DNA of 64,000 nt from Euonymus europaeus (GCA_963580455.1 OY756965.1:4786501-4850500), one strand, 5' to 3'. Shown: positions 31,901-42,620, numbered from the stretch's first letter. Notes: generated by a model not told the origin, from the letters alone. Numbers and translations are program-made.

Positions 31901-33072
31901 CCTCGTACGCCCATATCTGCAAATTAAAAAATGATGTTATTGTTACAACTATTGTAACCAAATCATATAACTATTATAAACCAATCAAATAACTGCTCTC
32001 TTTCGGACGGTTAGTAATCACAACTAATTATTAACACATGTAAACTTAGCATAGAGTTGTTCAAAACAAGTAATATAAATTGTTCTAAACCAATCATATG
32101 AATGTTCAAAACTAGTGATATAACTGTTCGAAACCAGTTATCTAACCTGTTCTAAACCATCCGTATAACTCATCGAACACAGTAATATAACCTTTTCTAA
32201 ACCAATAATATAACTCCTCCAATCCAACAACATAAACTGTTCTAAACCAATCATATAACTCATTGGCTTAGTAACTTTACCTCTTCTAACCCAATCATAA
32301 AAGTGTTCAAAACCAGTAATATAACCTGTTCTAAACCTATCATATAACTCATGACCAAGCAGAATAAGTGATATACCTGAAACGCATAAGGAAAGCCTAC
32401 AAGGCTGTAGAACTCATTTCTCAAATTCTTCTCCTCGAATTTCTCTGCTCTCCCAAGTAGGGCGGAGTTCAACCCTTGTACTGTGCGTGTGAAACATACA
32501 GTACCCCACGAGAATTTTTCGAACGCTTCTAGGTCCTCCACCAATTCCAGCCATTCAAGGTCGATGGATAACTTAGTCTCTTTTCCAAGTAACACAAGTT
32601 CAACAAAAAGAACAAGTGCGAGCTTGTATTTAGTATCTGCATCTTTGCACTCTTTGAACTTCATCTCAAGATCACTGCAAGAAATTATTGTCCTACCACC
32701 AAAAACCTTATTCACTATCTGCATGGAATCTGACTTAGTAACTACCTCTGGCATGGGTGAGCAATTCAGCCCTGTGATAAGGTTGAATTCCTTCACACTA
32801 AAGCAAGCTCTTTTCCCACAAAAATTGAACACTATTCTTCCCTCGCCCTCGTCCACTGGCGCTACTACCTGCCGTAGAAGCATTTGATGGACCAGCTGTG
32901 GTTGGTTTATTGGACTTTGTATCCCCAGAAACCATCTAAAACATGAATCCTCTATCTTCCTCATTCCTGGATCATCCAAATTCTCTTTTAACGTCTTCAA
33001 ACATTGTCCAAGTCTGCACAAAAATGCGATTTTCGCCGGAAATCTCTTCCCAGGATCGACTTTGTACTCCAT
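28849..33072 (-). CDS. DUF1985 / Ulp1-like cysteine protease of the MULE, 6 exons
   Basis: The predicted join on the minus strand is 33072-32377, 31916-31602, 31361-30144, 29636-29541, 29448-29075 and 28999-28849, giving 949 residues. Every junction is GT-AG and keeps the frame. The first exons carry a DUF1985-type region (VFNFCGKRACFSVKEFNLITG, then YAFQ/IWAYEAVP across the junction). The third exon is highly charged with three 26-residue acidic repeats. The last exons form a C48 (Ulp1/SENP) protease fold: WLEDTHLD, H829 (GSHWIAI), D846 (LAYDSL), Q897 and C903 (QENGSDCGVF), the full catalytic set. Such enzymes cleave SUMO or related modifiers, but the substrate here is unknown. The last 22 or so residues and the stop come from the 64/65-bp minisatellite. 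Confidence 0.9.
29690..30125 (-). repeat. TTCTAAACC tandem repeats in protease intron
   Basis: About three units of roughly 115 bp lie in the intron between exons 3 and 4. Each holds AAATATAAACATTCTAAACC, ACTATTCTAAACC and the palindrome GGTTTAGATGTCTAAACC (at 29711, about 29769 and about 30000, degenerate in the middle unit). All TTCTAAACC cores are sense to the protease when read as GGTTTAGAA on the minus strand. Confidence 0.85.
31925..32360 (-). repeat. TTCTAAACC tandem repeats in protease intron 1
   Basis: About 13 degenerate units of 27-30 bp alternate CTGTTCTAAACCAATCATATAA and TGTTCAAAACCAGTAATATAA. They fill almost the whole first intron of the protease gene. Confidence 0.82.
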
Positions 33073-33109
33073 TTAAATATTATTCTGCATTCAAAAGTCA
33101 TACTAGCCT

Positions 33110-33385
33110 TTTAAACGAACAAGCAATGCATTCTAAACCTAAAATTAACCTATTATAAATCCAACTATACACAATACTATGTTAATTGAAAATACAAAAC
33201 CATACTAACCTATTCTAAACCATATTTTGAGACTATTCTAAATTACATATTCACACTATTATAAACCCAACTGTACACAATACTATGTTGATTGAAAATG
33301 CAAAACCATCCTAACCTATTCTAAACCATATTTTCAGACTATTCTAAATGATATATTGACACTATTCTAAACCAAAGTTAACCTA
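33110..33385 (-). repeat. TTCTAAACC tandem repeats upstream of the protease gene
   Basis: Two units of about 117 bp share ACACAATACTATGTT, AAAACCATCCTAACCTATTC and CTAAACCATATTTT. They lie directly upstream of the protease start codon, in the likely leader or promoter. Confidence 0.8.
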
Positions 33386-33819
33386 AAAATCGTACATTCA
33401 GTTTTGGAACAAACAGTTATCCTCCATAGCACCTGAAAACCCCTTACAACCAATTACTCATACAGGATCAACCCATTTCCCACACAGACCTCCCTAAACG
33501 CAAACGAACTACATTTCCAACACCGGTTACCACAAACCTAACTCCATTTCTACCGCATTGCATTTTCAAATGGTCTAGAATCGCACAAAGAACGAACCTT
33601 GGCGTAGTATGTAGTTGGCTGAAGAAACAGAGCGCTTCCAGAAAGCTCTTAGCTGTAGAAACTAAGCGTCTTTCTCTGTCATTCAGTTCGTACTCTAAAA
33701 ATCGGCCCGTTACAGGAGAACACTGTCGTCCATGAATTCGTGGGTTCGTGGGTGGGGGGGACGATGAACAGTTTGAGTTTTGTTTTAATTTAATTAATTG
33801 TATTTATTATTTTAGGAGT

Positions 33820-33942
33820 GAAATGAGAAGTGGGGGCATGAAGGACATTTCCTTAGCTAAAAGGGTTAGATTTTAAAATTTCTAAAATCAGGGTTAGATG
33901 GCTAAAACGGTTTTAAAAAAGGGTCAAATCCACAAATTTCCC
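33820..33942 (-). repeat. Right terminal inverted repeat of the MULE
   Basis: This is the inverse complement of 24923-25045 with about five mismatches, ending CACAAATTTCCC and followed by the target duplication CATACAAAT. Confidence 0.93.
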
Positions 33943-33969
33943 CATACAAATCGTCCAAAAACATTACGA

Positions 33970-35200
33970 TGTAAAAAACAACACAATGACATTAACACAA
34001 CATACCGAAGACTACAATCAACTTTACGGATGGGTCTCTCAGTTGCTTCACCATTGCTATTCCCTTCAGTTATGGTTTCTTGGAAGGATTCTGAACCTGT
34101 GTGAGAATCTTTCTTGTCTTGGAGTTTTGAAGAATCAAACGATCATTCCAGATCCAACTAGTATTTACCATTGGTGCTTCCATAGACCTTCTTTTCCTCT
34201 TGGGAGGCCGAAGAACTGAATGACTCCTTTTTTTCACCCGCATTCCCACTTGTATTGACGCTCTCATTTTGATTTGTATCAGCACTTTGAACAACATTCT
34301 CACTCTTATTCTGACTTGTTTCAAGGGGGCGTTGTTAGCATCTTCGAAGGCTGAAAAATCAGCAGTATCAACACTTTGCGTTGCATCAGGGTTGTTTTTG
34401 TTTGGCGATGCATATGTTTCTTGAAAGCTCGAAGACTCTGAAGAATCAACTTGTTCCTTTTGATCAGCATCAACATTGTTGTTTGCGCATGTGGATGTGA
34501 ATTTCTCATGGCAAGTTGAGGAATCAGATGTATCAATATTCTGCCCTGCATCAACATTGCAGTTTGAGTTGTATGCCTTTTGAGTGGTTGAAGACTGAAG
34601 AATCAAATTGCACCTTTTTTTGTCCAGAATTGTCAGTGTCATTTGCATTTGACATTAGGACATTTTTGTTCGTCCTCTCCACTTCAAAATCACTGTTGAA
34701 ATTTTTAGACTGAACTACATCATTGTTATTGCTTGTCGTTGCAGAATTGGTCTCTTCTAAAGAATATGTATCTGAGTCATCAGTGTGTCCATTCAAAGCA
34801 TTTAATCCAACGGTGATAAAAGAATCAGTAAACTCCTTATAGATCCATCTTCCTATACAGAATGCATAGTATTCAAAGGTGATTGCTCATTATTAGAGAC
34901 GGGTTTATTATTGTCTGTTTGTTCCAGTAAAGATTTTTCCAAGGTAGAGCCATCTCCTTCTGATATTGCTTCATCTACTCTCTCATTTTCAATCAAAACT
35001 GTACTGTACTAGTCCCATTTCTGCAGGGATGAACCAATAGTTTTTTACTACCTGCATCTTGTTGCAGTTATTGGATTTCCATGGAAATTGTGAAATTATG
35101 GTGACCAACCTTCCCCTCTTGCATATTAGTCTTGTTTTTATCCACCTTGCTGGTATTATACGTGGAATCATTATTTTCTACCGTTCCATTTCCTCCCTCC
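33970..35200 (-). pseudogene. Asn/Ser/Glu-rich coding remnant, unrecognised
   Basis: Across several frames of the minus strand runs a low-complexity acidic protein with repeated phrases such as SLEETNSATTSNNNDVVQSK, SFQETYASPNKNNPDATQSV and SQNKSENVVQSADTNQN. Frame changes occur at a T-run near 34614-34620 and again near 34330, and a stop lies near 34160. It is probably an exon of a degraded host gene. The right MULE boundary is just downstream of its last readable part. I do not recognise the family. Confidence 0.5.
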
Positions 35201-35309
35201 TTAATTAGAGATCGAGTCATTCTGATTCACTTATCATCTCTCTATTTTTTTGGTGCCAACCTCAGACTCATTCCAATCACTGTTTTATACATTTTCTTCT
35301 CAATTAGCA

Positions 35310-36435
35310 CTTAAATGTGGTTCAAGTTGCTACCGATAATGCCCCGGTATGCAAGGCAGCAGGTTTGATCATTGAGTCACAATTTCCTCAAATATTTTGG
35401 ACACCGTGTGTAGTGCATACTTTAAATCTTGCTCTTAAGAATATTTGTTCATCCAAGAATTCTGATACTAACCGGATTATTTATAATGAGTGTCGTTGGA
35501 TAACTGATCTTGTAGAGGATGCGGTCTTGATGAAGAATTTTATCGCCAATCATTCTACAAGATTAGCTTTGTTCAACAAATTTGTGCCCTTGAAATTGCT
35601 CTCTGGTGCTGAAACTAGATTTGCTTATGTGATTGTGATGTTGAAAATGTTTAAGCTTATCAAACGTGGTTTGAAAGAATTAACTATCTCTGTTGAGTGG
35701 GAAGCATATAAAGAAGATGATGTGGGAAAGGCTCAATATATGAAAGAAATAATATTAAATTATATTTGGTGGGACAAAGTTGAGAAAGTAATTTCATTCT
35801 CCAATCCAATATATGAGATGCTTTGGTGCACACAAACAAGCCTACACTTCATTTGATTTTTGATATGTGAGATTCTATGATTGAGAGAGTGAAGACATCT
35901 ATATATAGCATTGAGGAAAGGAACTTTATGAAGAATCAAGCTTTTATTTTGTCGTTCATTATATTCTTGTTGATAGATCGAACAAAAGCAACACTCCACT
36001 ACATTGCTTAGCACATCTTTGAACCCAAGGTAAATTTCTTTTTCCTAAACTAAAATTTCCATTCTATTGAAATGTCTTACATTATCTAATAATCTAACAC
36101 TAATTAATTTATAGGTATTATAGCAAGGATTGGATTAATGGTGCTCCAAATCGTGTTCCTCCACATAAAGATCTAGAAATTTCGAATGAAATGACCAAAT
36201 GCTTGATGAGATGCTTCCGGATGACAATGAAAGGAGTCATGTAGCTCTAGAGGTGGCAAGAGAGACTAAGATGTGGGATATTGGTGAAGATGCTTTTGAT
36301 TCTATGAATGGTGCAAGTATCTTAGAGGTGGCAACCTCTCTCTTGATGAACCTGAAATGGAACCTGAAATGGAAGGAGATATTTTTGCTAAAAAATGTTG
36401 ATCATGTTCATGAAGAAGACATTTCTAATAGTTAA
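35310..36435 (+). pseudogene. hAT transposase pseudogene (DUF659 type)
   Basis: The first part reads VATDNAPVCKAAGLIIESQ and FWTPCVVHTLNLALKNI, the DUF659 signature of plant hAT transposases. A frame change near 35840, a stop near 36010 and another shift near 36195 interrupt it. An exon after an AG at about 36113 carries YYSKDWINGAPNRVPPHKDLEI. The frame at 36199-36435 adds a C-terminal piece but lacks the hAT dimerisation motif. No start codon or BED zinc finger is present. No terminal repeats were found around it. Confidence 0.82.
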
Positions 36436-37370
36436 TCTACTACTAGTATATTTTTTAATTTTGAAGTGTGAACAATATAAGTGAACTTGTAATAGAACTT
36501 TAGTATATTTTAAATAGTACAATATATGTATGGAGTTATTTATATTACATTTACAATTCAGGAATATATATATACTTTTTTTTTATTTGCGGAGCCCCCC
36601 GCACCAGCATCATGGAGTCTTTGAGAAATTACAAATTCATGTGTCCCGTGTCGTCGAATCCGAGTCGCCGTATCCGAGTCGGTGCTTCCCTGTTTAAAAC
36701 CTTTAGATCTCTGGTTCTTTCGAGGTGATGACCTGAACATGATTCTTCTTTTAATCTCTGAGAATTGTTCTCCCCGTTCACCCCTCACCTACAAAGATTC
36801 AACTTCTATCAGCTGTTTGAATATCCATTATGTCCATTCAAATCTAAACATCTGCAAGAAAAATTGTAGAGTCATGTTGTTGTGAGATGCATCCCTATAA
36901 TAATTCTAATGGAAATGCAAAGTTCAACTTTGTTGAGTAAAGGCACACGAACACTACAATGGACAGATCAAACACAAAATAATCAATAGAACCAAGAAAC
37001 GAAAATGAAATAGAAGAACTAGTAAAAGTACCAATATTTATCAACTGGAAGATACTGAAGATCATAAATATATATATATAACTCTACTAGAACTTGGATA
37101 CCGTACATCAAATTGGTAGAGACTGCTCTACACAAGTCAGCAATAAATCATCAGTAGTCTTCTTTTGCAGCGCATGGCTGCTATTAGTCCATCATCAAGA
37201 TGGCTACCTCGTCACGGCTTTAATATTCATTTACCACGTTCAGCTTGCCAGAAGCGACTGATGAAAAGGCGCCACTGATGACCAATTTTATCGAGCTCTC
37301 TATTGCTATAGAGAATGCATCTTCCACTTCCAAAGTCATTTAAGTGTCAGAAATCTACTATAACATGGTT
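36436..37370. other. Intergenic, 3' side of the minus-strand PPR gene
   Basis: No gene was recognised. It must contain the 3' untranslated region of the PPR gene that ends at 37371. Confidence 0.5.
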
Positions 37371-39608
37371 TTACAAACTGACCCAACTGGAGCCAGGTTG
37401 CTTCATGACCCCATTGTTCTTCATCAGTTCTCTTATATTAGCTGCTTCTTCCCATTGACCAGCAGCTGCATAAATATTTGACAAAAGCACATAAACTGAA
37501 GACTCACCGTTCCCAGATTCTAAAAGATTCTGGGCAGCCAATCCACCTAGCCTCACATTTCCATGAGCTGCACAAGCACTAAACAACGTCCACCAAACAT
37601 GGGAATGAACTTGAAAATGTCTACCGCATATTATTCTTTCCACCTCATCAAAATACCCAGCACGACTTAAAAGATCAACAACACAAGAATAGTGATCAAC
37701 ACCAGGCACAATTGCGAAGTTATGAACCATGGAATTGAAAATTTGAATGCCGTCATCAACTAATCCTGCATGGCTGCAAGCAGAGAGAATTGTAGTGAAG
37801 GTAGCCTGATCAGGTTTGACACTGAATGCTTGCATTGCCTCAAAGCAGTGCACAGCTTCCTTTCCTTGCCCATGCTGTGCATAAGCAGATATCTGGGCAT
37901 TCCAAGAGATTACATCTCTTTCATTCATCAAATTGAATACTCGGGAAGACCAATCTAAAGCCCCACATTTAGCATACATAGTCATAAGAGCATTACCTAA
38001 AGATGCAACAGAGGAAAACCCGTGTCTAAAAATGTAACCATGAATCTGTTTTCCATGTTGTAAGGCTGAAATCGAAGCACTAATGCTTAGTACAATGCTG
38101 AAAGTATATGCATTTGGCCTGAGTTCTGAGTTTAACAGGATGGAAAATTGTTCAAAGCCTTCTGTTGGCAGCCCATTTAACAATAATCCAGAAATAACAG
38201 TGTTCCAGGAGATCAAATTCTTCGGAGACAGGTGAAATATTTGGTATGCCTCATTCATCATCCCCTGCTGGGAATATGCCGAAACCAATGCATTAGAAAC
38301 ATGGATTTTAAAGATAAGCCCATTTTTTATTGCAAGACTTTGAATCATCTCTACAACCACCACAAACTCTGAACTTGCCAACAAACTGCCAAAAGTGAAC
38401 TCATCTGGTTCAATTCCTATCCTCCGCATTTCAGCGTAGGCCAAGATTCCTGATCTACCTAAATTCATTTGAGCGTAGCTTGATATCATAGCATTCCATG
38501 AGACAAGATCTTTTGCTTCCAAACTCCCAAACACCATGTAAGCCGCTTGCCAATCTGCAAAACTTGAATACATGGTGATCATTGCATTGCCAACAGAAGT
38601 ATAAGCTTCAAAACCCATCTTAACAGATAGGGCATGAACTTGATACCCAAGACTTTCATCCAAGCAAGAGCTCATGAGACTCACAAAAGTCAGATCAGAG
38701 GGCTTTAGATAAGCCTCTAGCATTTCTATGAATAATACAAACGCCTCTTCAGCTCTTCCCAAACTGACCAAACCATCAATCATCACGTTATAAGTGATCT
38801 GATCATACACATAATTTACAGCTTCGCCAAATACGAAGTATGCATCAACAACATCATGACAGTTAAAATACATGGTGAGCAAAGCATTAACCACAGACGG
38901 TCTAACGAAAGACCCAGTTTTGATCACCAATGAATGCACTTGCCTCCCAAAATCGTCCATGAAGCACGCGCTCAAAACACTAGCATAACTGTAATTGTCA
39001 TGTCTAACACCCAAACGATGCATCTCTCTAAACAAGCCAACACCAATGTCATCGTGGCCGTTTTCCATACATCCAGTAATCATCGCATTCCAGATTGCCA
39101 CATCCCTCTTCGGAATTCTATCGAACAACTCGCAAGCAAAACCCACATCCCCCTGCTTCACACAAGCAGACAACAGCGTCGTCCAGGAATAAACATCAGG
39201 GTCATGCATGTCACTGAAAACTCGCTTCACCGAAACCAAATCATGTGCTTTCGCATAGAGTGAAAGGAGTGTGTTTGCAACATGATGATAGGACATGATG
39301 AGGCCAGTCCGTGTAGCATAAGCATGAAGCTGGTTGCCAAAACAAACATTCCGGGCATTTGCGCAGGCAGTGAGGGCCGTCGAGATGGTGTAGTGGTCGG
39401 GTTTAAGATGGTGATATGATTTATGAATTTCGTCGAACAGATGGAGGGCGTCATTGTAGTGGGCTGAGCGGGTTAGTCTCGCAAGTTTTTGGTTGAGTTC
39501 GAGGAGTCTGACGCCTTCCTGTTTTATGGCCGATTCAGTCATGCTTATTTTGCTCCGCTCGTGAAAAGGTATTTTCCTCCTAAGCATCCCTTTGACGCTC
39601 GCTTGCAT
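37371..39608 (-). CDS. PPR protein, PLS class with short E domain (At3g49740-like)
   Basis: The intact intronless frame encodes 745 residues from the ATG at 39606-39608; an alternative in-frame Met lies 22 codons downstream. It contains about 17 PPR motifs of PLS type (blocks such as DVYSWTTLLSAC, VAIWNAMITGC and LISWNTVISG) and ends in a short E region with YVLLSNIYAAAGQWEEA and a final PGSSWVSL. There is no DYW domain. From memory it aligns along its length with Arabidopsis At3g49740. A role in organellar RNA metabolism is inferred from the family. Its neighbour at 40671 corresponds to At3g49730, which supports orthology. Confidence 0.93.
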   Translation of the reverse strand: MQASVKGMLRRKIPFHERSKISMTESAIKQEGVRLLELNQKLARLTRSAHYNDALHLFDEIHKSYHHLKPDHYTISTALTACANARNVCFGNQLHAYATRTGLIMSYHHVANTLLSLYAKAHDLVSVKRVFSDMHDPDVYSWTTLLSACVKQGDVGFACELFDRIPKRDVAIWNAMITGCMENGHDDIGVGLFREMHRLGVRHDNYSYASVLSACFMDDFGRQVHSLVIKTGSFVRPSVVNALLTMYFNCHDVVDAYFVFGEAVNYVYDQITYNVMIDGLVSLGRAEEAFVLFIEMLEAYLKPSDLTFVSLMSSCLDESLGYQVHALSVKMGFEAYTSVGNAMITMYSSFADWQAAYMVFGSLEAKDLVSWNAMISSYAQMNLGRSGILAYAEMRRIGIEPDEFTFGSLLASSEFVVVVEMIQSLAIKNGLIFKIHVSNALVSAYSQQGMMNEAYQIFHLSPKNLISWNTVISGLLLNGLPTEGFEQFSILLNSELRPNAYTFSIVLSISASISALQHGKQIHGYIFRHGFSSVASLGNALMTMYAKCGALDWSSRVFNLMNERDVISWNAQISAYAQHGQGKEAVHCFEAMQAFSVKPDQATFTTILSACSHAGLVDDGIQIFNSMVHNFAIVPGVDHYSCVVDLLSRAGYFDEVERIICGRHFQVHSHVWWTLFSACAAHGNVRLGGLAAQNLLESGNGESSVYVLLSNIYAAAGQWEEAANIRELMKNNGVMKQPGSSWVSL

Positions 39609-39862
39609 CTTTCTCTTTCATGAGTTAGTTTTCCGGTGGCAAGGAACTATTTATGTGAATTTTATGAGGTAAGAATCGTAGTTGCACTTATCGGAACATT
39701 TGACAAATTTGGTAAAACGTAGATAAAACATTTCCTGTGCATATATAGACAGAAAAGAATGACCGTTTGATGAATCGAAGTTTTAGTAGCGTATAAACTG
39801 TTGTGTCATTTCTGAGCTTTTATTTTAACTATTTTTTGGCTTGAAAATCTGAATTATTAACA

Positions 39863-40240
39863 ATGGAATACAGTAAGGAGAGGGTGGAAATTGATGGTGA
39901 AATGCTCTGCATAAGAAGAGTGCAACCAGGAACCAATCCTCAAGAAGTTTACATAGTGAAGCAAATCTGTATAGAGGAACTTGTAAGAGCAAGGACTAGC
40001 CAAAGGGCTTCCAGTAAGACGTTCTGCACATCAACGACAATTCTCTTCTCCAGCACATGGAAGAAGAGAAAGCTATTGGCATAATAACACCAGAAGATGT
40101 CATTGAAGAACTGCTACAAGTAAGCAAAACTTCTTTCTGCTATTCTGCTTTTATTAAAAAAAAATCACACACACTGTATTTATGTCTTGATTGAATTGCT
40201 TGGTACACAGGAGGAGATTATTGACGAGACAGATCGCTGA
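39863..40240 (+). pseudogene. DUF21/CBS-domain protein fragment
   Basis: The upstream part (39863-40084) has an in-frame start and VEIDGEMLCIRR, resembling the linker of plant DUF21-CBS (CNNM-like) proteins. In another frame, at about 40056-40119, comes MEEEKAIGIITPEDVIEELL, the strongly conserved CBS segment. After a GT-AG intron (40120-40210) follows EEIIDETDR and a stop. The membrane domain and the rest of the CBS pair are absent, so this is a broken fragment. It sits in the promoter side of the minus-strand PPR gene. Confidence 0.65.
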
Positions 40241-40670
40241 AAATGAGAGTTGATCACCACTAGTCAAGTATAATACAGCAAAGATCAGACTACATTGTGA
40301 AAAAGGGAATACAGAAGAGTGATGAAATCCATTTTCCATACATGATCTAAAAGACTTACATGTTGAACCAGCGGTAGCTAGACTAATTATGTATTAGTGC
40401 CAGTGCTCATTTTATATCCAAAGATGCTTAATGAATTAAACTGGCACAATAAAGGGCAAAGAGGTCCTGGATGAATTAAGAACCTGATATCAGCTTCCTC
40501 CAAGATGCATCCCTGGTGATAGTCCCATCCATAGAATATATATGAATGAAAATTATATAATTTAGGTAATAAACTATGTTTGGCATTTCTTTTACTCCAT
40601 GAAGCACTATATCTCAACTAGTTCAATCCACACATTCACATTCTTAATCCTGAATAACTTTCCATCAGAA

Positions 40671-42620
40671 CTATAAAATCTTAGCTCTCCCTAGGCCTCC
40701 ACCCCATTGACGTCTACGTGCCCTCCTTTTCCTCCCATCCTTTTTCTCCTTCACTTTCTCTTTCAAGTCTCTCTCTCCTCGCCTTTTATACATTTTGAAA
40801 GTGATCTGCCTATCTGCAGCCATCTTCCTTACTTTATCAGTAATCTCTACAGCAAGCTGTCTATTATATAGCTTCTTTAAACCACGCATGAGCTTAGCAA
40901 AAGTATCTGGCTGTGGCATTACATCTGCATCCATCATATCCAAACAATATGAACAAGCCTCCTTCACATGCCCATTCGAGAAGAGTGCATGAATCCAAAT
41001 TGTCCAGGCAAACACATTAAGGTCGCATCCTGTACTCAAAATGCAACTCCATACATCTTTAGCCATTTCAAGCTTCTCAGCTCTCAAAAGAGAATTCAGC
41101 AACTCTTTCAATGTACCATATTGAGGAGCCGATAAAAGACCTCTCCTGACCATCTCTTTAAAGTAGTCACAAGCTTCAACCCAGCATCCTTGACCAAGAA
41201 ACCCATTAATCATAATAACAAAGGTATCAAGCCCTGGACTAAACCCACTTGCTTCCATCTCATTCCAAACTCGAACACCTTCTTTCACCTCTCCCAACTT
41301 GCAAGTCAACCTTATCACTACATTGTAAATACTAAGATCGGGAACACAACCAATCTTTCGCATTTCCTCCATCAGTTCCAAACATTCTTCCAACTCTTCC
41401 CTCTTCTCCCGAGCTAACATTACATGCAAATAAGTCATCTGATTTGGCATATGCCCTCTCTGAATCATACTATGCAAAATCTCATAACCCTTGTCAATCT
41501 TCCCCCACTTACAAAAACCACTAATCAAACTAGTGTATGTCACAATATCTGCCTCACAACCACTCCTGTCCATCTCAACAAAAACCCGCATCGCCTCATC
41601 CATTCTTTCCTTCCCACAAAGAGCTTGAATCAAAATTGTGTAGGAATTCGCGTTTGGCTCACAGCCTTTCCTCCTCATCTCCTTCAACAAATCAAATGCA
41701 TCAGCCATTTTGCCTGCAACTGTATAACCACTTAACAAATTGTTATAAACCACAATATCAGGCTCAAATCTAGCCTCCCTCATTTGCACCAATACATGCT
41801 TCGCCTCCATAAGCTTCCCTTCTCTACACCAACCATACAGCAATGAAGTAAAGTGTTTCAAGCTTGGACTAAATCTGACCTTCATATCCTCAAAAAGAGA
41901 AGCGGCCTCCTTTACACTTCCATTCTTGCACAGGGCATCCAACAAGCACCCAAAAACATACTCATCTGGCTCGCAGCCGTAATTGGGCATTTCGTCTAAC
42001 ACTTCAATTGCCTTATTAACCATTCTCGCAGACGCAAACCTCCTCATCAAAACGACAAACAACTCGGGCGTTATGAACTGAGGATTCTCCTTCCTCATTT
42101 CTTCCATAAGAGCCCAAACTGTGCCGAACTGCTTCATTTTACCCAAAATCTTTACCATTGCTTTGTAGACCTCGTAGCTGTGCCTGTAACCGGGCTGCTT
42201 CGATGCCCACACGAAGAACTTGTACCCCAAATTTCCGGCATCTCCACAGCGATTCAACACGCGCTCAGGTAAACCAGAACGCAGAACGACACCGGATTCT
42301 TGCAGAGCCAGCTCCAGTTTAGGGACTCGAGAGTGGAATTTACGCAAAATCTTGTATATTCTCTCCACCTCCGCAGCGAACTCATCCGGATTATGACTCT
42401 CTGTCTGCTTGGATCGCTCGTTGGCCGCGAGATTGACTAGACCAAACTCATTTGTTCGATCAGTCAAAAAACGATGGTTGTTCTTGCTGTCGTCGTTGGG
42501 ATTGGCGGGTCCGCGAATTTGAGAGTAAAGGCTGAAGTGAAAGAGGTTGGCGGGGCTGTAAGGCTTGGAGGAAAGTGAGAGATTTATGAGACGTAAACTT
42601 CTCGAAGAAAATCTCTGCAT
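40671..42620 (-). CDS. PPR protein, P class (At3g49730 / At5g65820-like)
   Basis: The intact intronless frame encodes 649 residues from the ATG at 42618-42620. After a probable organelle-targeting N-terminus (many Ser/Arg, few acids in the first 40 residues) comes the RVPKLELALQESG block. About 12 canonical 35-residue P-type PPR motifs follow, e.g. PDEYVFGCLLDALCKNGSV and ADIVTYTSLISGFCKWGKI. The C-terminal 60 residues are highly basic (KEKVKEKKDGRKRRARRR). P-class proteins usually stabilise, splice or aid translation of organellar transcripts. It agrees closely, from memory, with Arabidopsis At3g49730 and its paralogue At5g65820. Confidence 0.94.
   Translation of the reverse strand: MQRFSSRSLRLINLSLSSKPYSPANLFHFSLYSQIRGPANPNDDSKNNHRFLTDRTNEFGLVNLAANERSKQTESHNPDEFAAEVERIYKILRKFHSRVPKLELALQESGVVLRSGLPERVLNRCGDAGNLGYKFFVWASKQPGYRHSYEVYKAMVKILGKMKQFGTVWALMEEMRKENPQFITPELFVVLMRRFASARMVNKAIEVLDEMPNYGCEPDEYVFGCLLDALCKNGSVKEAASLFEDMKVRFSPSLKHFTSLLYGWCREGKLMEAKHVLVQMREARFEPDIVVYNNLLSGYTVAGKMADAFDLLKEMRRKGCEPNANSYTILIQALCGKERMDEAMRVFVEMDRSGCEADIVTYTSLISGFCKWGKIDKGYEILHSMIQRGHMPNQMTYLHVMLAREKREELEECLELMEEMRKIGCVPDLSIYNVVIRLTCKLGEVKEGVRVWNEMEASGFSPGLDTFVIMINGFLGQGCWVEACDYFKEMVRRGLLSAPQYGTLKELLNSLLRAEKLEMAKDVWSCILSTGCDLNVFAWTIWIHALFSNGHVKEACSYCLDMMDADVMPQPDTFAKLMRGLKKLYNRQLAVEITDKVRKMAADRQITFKMYKRRGERDLKEKVKEKKDGRKRRARRRQWGGGLGRAKIL

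Larger units (their letters stand above)
24914..33951 (+). mobile_element. Complete autonomous-type MULE with Ulp1-like gene
   Basis: The element proper is 24923-33942 (9,020 bp). A perfect 9-bp direct repeat CATACAAAT flanks it (24914-24922 and 33943-33951). The 123-bp terminal inverted repeats differ at about five positions. It holds two convergent genes, a mudrA-like transposase on the plus strand and a DUF1985/Ulp1-like cysteine protease on the minus strand. This is the layout known for Ulp-carrying MULEs of dicots (the Kaonashi-type group of the literature). All catalytic residues that I can identify are intact in both genes, so this copy may be or recently was functional. Non-coding parts are packed with tandem repeats built on a TTCTAAACC core. 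Confidence 0.95.

Noticed and set aside
25530..33400. GGTTTAGAA core taken as plant telomere repeat (TTTAGGG)
   Set aside because: The core lacks the GGG and the 7-bp period, and it is embedded in longer units of several lengths, so telomeric origin is not supported.
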